Source: Sphingomonas sp. (GTDB taxonomy: Bacteria; Pseudomonadota; Alphaproteobacteria; Sphingomonadales; Sphingomonadaceae). From it: a stretch of 64,000 bases of DNA. The notes under the pieces are model-generated. The model saw nothing but the letters and a program-made list of their open reading frames with translations. It made no database searches and was not told the DNA's origin. Below, piece after piece: positions 59,391-64,000 of this stretch (positions within the stretch are counted from its first letter, which is position 1; every line of letters begins with the position of its first letter). Position numbers and translations under genes: made by a program. The DNA lies in NCBI GenBank assembly GCA_017849555.1, contig JAFIGU010000110.1:1-64000 (forward strand), read 5' to 3'.

Positions 59391-60785
59391 ATGCGAGCTT
59401 TTGCTTATGTGACAAGCGCGCTGGCCGCGCTGACCGTGGCGATGCCGGCGATGGCGGCGCCCGATCCGGCGACATTCAAGGCCGAGGTCGATGCGTTCAT
59501 GGCCAAGGAACTTCAGGCGCAGAAGGTGCCGGGCGCCGCGGTGGCGGTGCTGCGCGACGGCGCGATCGTCATCGCCAAGGGCTATGGCCTCGCCAATGTC
59601 GAGCATGACGTGCCGGTGACGCCCGACACGATCTTCCAATCGGGCTCGCTCGGCAAGATGTTCACCGCGACGGCGGTGATGCTCGCGGTGCAACAGGGGA
59701 AGATCGGGCTCGACGATCCGGTGAGCAAATATCTCCCCGGCACCCCGCCGGGGTGGAGCCCGATCACCGTCCGCCAATTGCTCACCCACACCTCGGGGAT
59801 TCCCAATTACGGCCAGGATTTCGATTATCGCCGCGACTATAGCGAGGACGAACTGCTCAAGATCGCTTACGCCTTGCCGCTCAGCTTCAAGCCGGGCGCG
59901 CGCTGGTCGTACAGCAACACCGCTTATGAAGTGCTCGGCATCCTCGTCCACAAGGCCACCGGGCGGACGTATGTCGATATCCTCGACAAGGACGTCTTCG
60001 CCCCGCTGGGCATGAAGACCGCGCGCGGCATCAGCGACGCCGATATCGTGCCGCATCGCGCGGCGGGCTATCATCTGGTCGAGGGCGCGCTCAAGAACCA
60101 GGACTGGGTGTCGCCGACGATGAACTCGACCGCCGACGGCTCGCTCTATTTCTCGCTCAACGACATGATCGCCTGGGCGCGCGGGGTCGAGCAGCAGAAA
60201 CTGCTCGGCGCCGACGGCTGGCGGCAGGTCTATACCCCGGTGCGGCTCAACAGCGGCAAGACCTATCATTACGGCTTCGGCTGGCAGGTGCAGCAGGCCG
60301 CGGGCAAGCCGCATTATTCGCACGGCGGGGCGTGGCAGGGCTTTAAGACCTATTATTCGCGCTATCTCGGCGACGGGCTGTCGATCGTCGTGCTGAGCAA
60401 TTCGGCCGAGACCAAGGTCGACGAACTGGCGGACGGGATCGCCGGGTTGTGGGATCCCGCGCTCACCGCTCCGCCGACGCGCCCCGCGCCCGCCCCGGCG
60501 ATCGCGAAGCGCGTCACCGCGCTAATCGAAAAGGTCCGCGCAGAGAAACTGACCGACGCCGATCTGCCGCTGGAGGCGCCGGGCTTCGCCGCGATCGCCA
60601 ATCAATATTTCTCGAAGATGCTGCGCGACGCCGGGCCGCTGACGCGGCTCGACCTGATCGAGAAGAGCGAGGAAGGCGACGACACGAATTACGTCTTCAA
60701 CGCCAGCTTCGGCCAGCAGCAGCATCGCGTCGCCTATAAGGTCGCGCCCGGCGATCAGGTGGCGTCCTTCTACGTCGCGCCGTGA
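59391..60785 (+). CDS. Exported serine hydrolase (class C beta-lactamase/D-aminopeptidase fold)
   Basis: A 464-residue protein with a signal peptide (VTSALAALTVAMPAMA). The catalytic domain has S86-L-G-K89, Y174-S-N176 and H311-G-G313, the three motifs of the family. A C-terminal ~100-residue beta domain follows. The family includes D-aminopeptidases, DD-carboxypeptidases and esterases. AAGAGG precedes the ATG. Its place between dgcA and the D-aminoacylase gene suggests trimming of D-amino-acid peptides in the periplasm, an inference from context. Confidence 0.88.
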   Translation: MRAFAYVTSALAALTVAMPAMAAPDPATFKAEVDAFMAKELQAQKVPGAAVAVLRDGAIVIAKGYGLANVEHDVPVTPDTIFQSGSLGKMFTATAVMLAVQQGKIGLDDPVSKYLPGTPPGWSPITVRQLLTHTSGIPNYGQDFDYRRDYSEDELLKIAYALPLSFKPGARWSYSNTAYEVLGILVHKATGRTYVDILDKDVFAPLGMKTARGISDADIVPHRAAGYHLVEGALKNQDWVSPTMNSTADGSLYFSLNDMIAWARGVEQQKLLGADGWRQVYTPVRLNSGKTYHYGFGWQVQQAAGKPHYSHGGAWQGFKTYYSRYLGDGLSIVVLSNSAETKVDELADGIAGLWDPALTAPPTRPAPAPAIAKRVTALIEKVRAEKLTDADLPLEAPGFAAIANQYFSKMLRDAGPLTRLDLIEKSEEGDDTNYVFNASFGQQQHRVAYKVAPGDQVASFYVAP

Positions 60786-60805
60786 TCCGCGAAAGGGAAA
60801 AGGCC

Positions 60806-62341
60806 ATGAAACGACTGATTTCCAGCCTGTGCGCGGGCGTGTGCGCGCTGACCGTCGGCACCGCCGGGGTGGCGCAGACGGCGCCGGCGCGATCGACCCT
60901 GATCGTCAACGCGCGGGTGATCGACGGCACCGGCGCACCGGCGCGAACCGGTGCGGTGCGGATCGAGCGCGGCCGGATCGCCGCGATCGGCAAGCTCGCG
61001 CGCCGCGCGGGCGAAGAGGTCGTCGACGCGCACGGTGAGGTGCTCGCGCCGGGGTTCATCGATACGCACAGCCACCACGATCACGGGCTGTTCGACACGC
61101 CCGATGCGCTGCCCGTCACCACCCAGGGGGTGACGACGATCATCGTCGGGCAGGACGGCGGATCGGCGCTCCCGGTGGCCGATCTGTTCGCCCGGATGGA
61201 GAAAACCCCCGTCGCGGTGAACGTCGCCAGCTATATCGGCCACAATACGATCCGCGAGACGGTGATGGGCGAGGATTACAAGCGCCACGCCACACCGGCC
61301 GAAATCGAGCGCATGGCCGCGCTGATCGACAGCGGGATGAAGGACGGCGCCCTGGGGTTGTCGACCGGGCTCGAATATGATCCCGGCATCTATTCCGACA
61401 AGGCCGAAGTACTGACGCTGGCGAAGGAAGCCGCGCGTTTCGGCGGGCGCTACATCAGCCACGTCCGCAGCGAGGACCAATATCTGTGGGCAGCGCTCGA
61501 CGAGATCGTCGAGATCGGCCGCGCCACCGGGATGCCGGTGCAGGTATCGCATATGAAGCTGGCGATGACCGACTGGTGGGGCGAGGCGAACCGCTATCTC
61601 GCGGTGCTCGACCGCGCCCACGCACAGGGCGTCGACATTTCCGGCGACGACTATCCCTACGAATATTGGCAATCGACCCTGGCGGTGATGTTCCCCAAGC
61701 GCGATTTCGACAATCGCGCGAGCGCCGAATTCGCGCTCAAGCACCTCGCCCCGCCCGAAGGATTACTGATCTCGCACTTCTCGCCCGAGCCGGCGCTGGT
61801 CGGCAAGACGATCGCGCAGATCGCGGCGCTGCGGCGCACCGATCCGGCCGAGACGCTGATGCGGCTGATCGCCGAATCGCGCGGGCCGACCGCGGAGGAA
61901 TCGGTGATCGGCACCAGCATGCGCGCGGACGACGTCGCGACGCTGATCGCCTGGCCGCGCTCGAACATCAGCAGCGACGGCGAACTCGCCGGGCGCCACC
62001 CGCGCGGGCGCGGCAGCTTCCCGCGCGTGCTGCGCGTCTATGTCCGCGAGCAGCATGTGCTGACGCTCGAACAGGCGGTCCACAAGATGAGCGGCGAGGC
62101 GGCGGCGCATATGGGGATCGGCGATCGCGGGGTGATCCGCCCCGGCGCGCGCGCCGATCTGATCCTGTTCGATCCGGCACGGATCACCGACCGCGCGACC
62201 AGCGAGGATCCATCCGCTTTGTCGGTCGGCGTCTCGCGGGTGTGGGTCAATGGCGGGCTGGTGATGAAGGACGGCAAGGCCACCGGCGTCCGGACCGGCG
62301 AGCCGGTGCGCCGCCAGCAATCGGGCGCGCCGCGGACATAG
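60806..62341 (+). CDS. Exported N-acyl-D-amino-acid deacylase (D-aminoacylase)
   Basis: A 511-residue amidohydrolase with a signal peptide (SSLCAGVCALTVGTAGVAQ). The metal site begins GFIDTHSHHDHG, followed by GALGLSTGLEYDPG, the histidine in VQVSHMK, and NISSDGE near the C-terminal end of the barrel, then GDRGVIRPGARADLILFDP. It hydrolyses N-acyl-D-amino acids or D-containing peptides. ATG 60806 is preferred to 60782, which overlaps the previous stop, because AAAAGG and the signal peptide start fit. It is the last gene of the dgc operon. Confidence 0.9.
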   Translation: MKRLISSLCAGVCALTVGTAGVAQTAPARSTLIVNARVIDGTGAPARTGAVRIERGRIAAIGKLARRAGEEVVDAHGEVLAPGFIDTHSHHDHGLFDTPDALPVTTQGVTTIIVGQDGGSALPVADLFARMEKTPVAVNVASYIGHNTIRETVMGEDYKRHATPAEIERMAALIDSGMKDGALGLSTGLEYDPGIYSDKAEVLTLAKEAARFGGRYISHVRSEDQYLWAALDEIVEIGRATGMPVQVSHMKLAMTDWWGEANRYLAVLDRAHAQGVDISGDDYPYEYWQSTLAVMFPKRDFDNRASAEFALKHLAPPEGLLISHFSPEPALVGKTIAQIAALRRTDPAETLMRLIAESRGPTAEESVIGTSMRADDVATLIAWPRSNISSDGELAGRHPRGRGSFPRVLRVYVREQHVLTLEQAVHKMSGEAAAHMGIGDRGVIRPGARADLILFDPARITDRATSEDPSALSVGVSRVWVNGGLVMKDGKATGVRTGEPVRRQQSGAPRT

Positions 62342-62493
62342 CATCGATGCACCGCATCCGGCGACGGCGCGGGGCGCGTGACAGGCTCGGGTTGTGCGCA
62401 CCCAAGCAAAACTACGCGGCGCGCGCGCCGATGCCGAGTTGCGCGAACGCCAGCCGGCAACCATCTCTCGCGTTCTCAAGCAGGAGAGCGCAG

Positions 62494-63366
62494 ATGACCG
62501 ACGCCTATGTTCCGCCGAAGATCTGGACCTGGAACAAGGAGAATGGCGGCCGCTTCGCCAATATCAACCGGCCGATCGCCGGGGCGACGCACGAAAAGGA
62601 GCTGCCCGTCGGGCGCCACCCGCTGCAACTCTATTCGCTCGCCACCCCCAATGGGGTGAAGGTGACGGTGATGCTGGAGGAGTTGCTCGCGCTTGGCCAC
62701 GAAGGCGCCGAATATGACGCCTGGTTGATCCGCATCAACGAGGGCGATCAGTTCGGCAGCGGCTTCGTCGAGATCAACCCCAATTCGAAGATCCCCGCGT
62801 TGCTCGATCGCAGCGGGCCGACCCCGATCCGCGTGTTCGAATCGGGCGCCATCCTTACCTATCTCGCGGAGAAGTTCGGCGAATTCCTCCCCACCGACCC
62901 GGCCGGGCGCGCCGAAACCTTGTCCTGGCTGTTCTGGCAAATGGGCGCGGCGCCCTATCTCGGCGGCGGGTTCGGGCATTTCTACGCTTATGCCCCGTTC
63001 AAGATCGAATATGCGATCGACCGCTTCGCGATGGAGGTGAAGCGCCAGCTCGACGTGCTCGACCGGCGGCTGGCGGAGAGCGAATATCTCGCCGGCGACA
63101 GCTATACGATCGCCGATATCGCGGTGTGGCCGTGGTATGGCGGGATGGCCAAGGGGCTGCTCTACGACGGCGGCGAATTCCTCCAGGTCGAGGACTATAA
63201 GAACCTGCGCCGCTGGACCGACCAGATCGCCGAACGCCCGGCGGTGAAGCGCGGCCGGATGGTCAATCGCGTGATGGGCGATCCCGAGAGCCAGCTCCAC
63301 GAGCGCCACGACGCGAGCGATTTCGAGACCAGGACGCAGGACAAGGTGCTGGCGGCGGAGGCGTGA
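62494..63366 (+). CDS. yghU: YghU-type glutathione S-transferase
   Basis: A 290-residue GST of the Nu class (YghU/YfcG), longer than common GSTs because of the N- and C-terminal extensions typical of YghU. The thioredoxin domain has LQLYSLATPNGVKVTVMLEEL, NPNSKIPALLD and VFESGAILTYLAEKFG, and the helical domain has WQMGAAPYLGGGFGHF and YTIADIAVWPWYGG. The family reduces disulfides and peroxides with glutathione in the cytoplasm. AGGAGAG precedes the ATG. It does not seem linked to the D-aminoacylase operon (152 bp gap). Confidence 0.93.
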   Translation: MTDAYVPPKIWTWNKENGGRFANINRPIAGATHEKELPVGRHPLQLYSLATPNGVKVTVMLEELLALGHEGAEYDAWLIRINEGDQFGSGFVEINPNSKIPALLDRSGPTPIRVFESGAILTYLAEKFGEFLPTDPAGRAETLSWLFWQMGAAPYLGGGFGHFYAYAPFKIEYAIDRFAMEVKRQLDVLDRRLAESEYLAGDSYTIADIAVWPWYGGMAKGLLYDGGEFLQVEDYKNLRRWTDQIAERPAVKRGRMVNRVMGDPESQLHERHDASDFETRTQDKVLAAEA

Positions 63367-63394
63367 GCGATACGCTCACGCTCGCCGCCTGACC

Positions 63395-64000
63395 TCACCA
63401 CGCCGCGTGGATCGTATCCGCCTTGGCGAGGAAGATCGCGAACAGATCGTCGGGATCGGTCCATTCGGCGATCGGCGTCCAGCCGCCCGCGCGCAACAGC
63501 GTCCGCGCGTCGGACGAGCCGTATTTGTGGCTGTTCTCGGTATGGATCCCCTCCCCCGCCTTGATCGCGAACGGCATATCGTCGACCACGAAATCCACGT
63601 CGCGAGTCGCATCGAGGTGCATCTCGATTCGTGCGGCTTCGGGGTTCCACACCGCGCGGTGGCGGAATGCGTCGACCGGGATCGTCCCGCCGAGCTCGCG
63701 GTTGATCCGCTCGAGCAGGTTGAGGTTGAACGCCGCCGTCACCCCGGCGGAATCGTCATAGGCGCGTTCGAGCGTTTCGACCTGCTTGATCCGGTCCATC
63801 CCGATCAGCAGCATCGCGCCCTCGCCCAATGAGGCGCGCATCGCGCGCAGGATATCGGTCGAGGAGAAAGCCCCCATGTTGCCGATCGTCGAGCCGGGGA
63901 AGAAGCCGAGCTTGGGCAGATCGCGGATTTCCGCCGGCAGCGTGACCGGTGCGGTGAAATCGGCCTCGACCGGGATGATCGGCAGCCGCGGGAAACGCGC
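63395..64000 (-). CDS. egtD: L-histidine N-alpha-methyltransferase EgtD (5' part beyond the window)
   Basis: The last 201 residues of EgtD, which trimethylates histidine to hercynine in ergothioneine synthesis. The visible part starts at the window edge with FPRLPIIPVEADFT and includes LGFFPGSTIGN, the SAM-site LLIGMDRIK, NLNLLERINRELGG, ARIEMHL and the substrate glutamate-serine region GEGIHTENSHKYG. The frame is open to base 64000. EgtB or the rest of the pathway would be expected upstream, outside the window. Confidence 0.92.
   Translation of the reverse strand, partial: ARFPRLPIIPVEADFTAPVTLPAEIRDLPKLGFFPGSTIGNMGAFSSTDILRAMRASLGEGAMLLIGMDRIKQVETLERAYDDSAGVTAAFNLNLLERINRELGGTIPVDAFRHRAVWNPEAARIEMHLDATRDVDFVVDDMPFAIKAGEGIHTENSHKYGSSDARTLLRAGGWTPIAEWTDPDDLFAIFLAKADTIHAAW

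Noticed and set aside
61486..62493. N-terminal extension of the glutathione transferase frame
   Set aside because: The frame stays open through the D-aminoacylase gene, but the transferase domain and AGGAGAG site fix the start at 62494.

Overview
The window is GC-rich DNA from an alphaproteobacterium, most likely a sphingomonad (Sphingomonas or a close relative). The evidence is three large TonB-dependent receptors, an orphan PEPxxWA-CTERM protein, a GC-rich paired-palindrome (REP-type) element at 57126-57186, and a codon bias that produces long mirror-image open frames opposite nearly every real gene. I saw no rRNA, tRNA, CRISPR array or insertion sequence. The species call is inference.

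Layout. (1) 36-7255: an MFS transporter and a SAM methyltransferase face a five-gene operon (flavin monooxygenase, Asp/Glu-racemase-fold enzyme, aldehyde dehydrogenase, NTF2-like protein, glutathione peroxidase) that ends in a strong terminator; it looks like a small-molecule degradation or modification cluster. (2) 7293-15977: a giant autotransporter of about 2,894 residues with three long internal repeats. (3) 16363-30191: a mixed region with two VOC proteins, a frameshifted AraC regulator, an EamA exporter, a RidA remnant, a TonB receptor beside a class A beta-lactamase-like protein, a Cys-rich small protein behind a Fur-like box, an arylsulfatase, a degenerate GGDEF protein, an RcnB-like protein and a DHA2 exporter.

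(4) 30239-44360: an amino-sugar/muropeptide catabolic locus. A TonB receptor and a sodium symporter would import the sugar. AnmK would phosphorylate anhydro-MurNAc, MurQ would split MurNAc-6-P into GlcNAc-6-P and D-lactate, NagA and an SIS-type deaminase would take GlcNAc-6-P to fructose-6-P, a BadF-type kinase would salvage free amino sugar, a GH84 enzyme would release GlcNAc, and a D-lactate dehydrogenase gene sits at the edge to use the lactate. A HutC-type GntR regulator and TGGTAWT half-sites in the divergent control region suggest shared control. A PP2C-like phosphatase heads the anmK operon.

(5) 44761-52385: TetR; a divergent LysR / three-gene operon (DUF1338-HglS, FAD-linked oxidase, class III aminotransferase) whose content matches the 2-aminoadipate to 2-oxoglutarate end of lysine breakdown; a CAT-type amino acid permease with an unusual leader; a PEP-CTERM protein. 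(6) 52538-64000: ketopantoate reductase-like protein, then a D-amino-acid/D-peptide locus (TonB receptor, RpiR regulator, DgcN, DgcA, serine hydrolase, D-aminoacylase) with a perfect 12-bp inverted repeat over the receptor promoter, then a YghU-type glutathione transferase and the end of egtD.

Regions 4 and 6 look like complementary halves of peptidoglycan scavenging: glycan in one, D-amino acids of the stem peptide in the other. Function calls rest on motifs and context read by eye; no database search was run.
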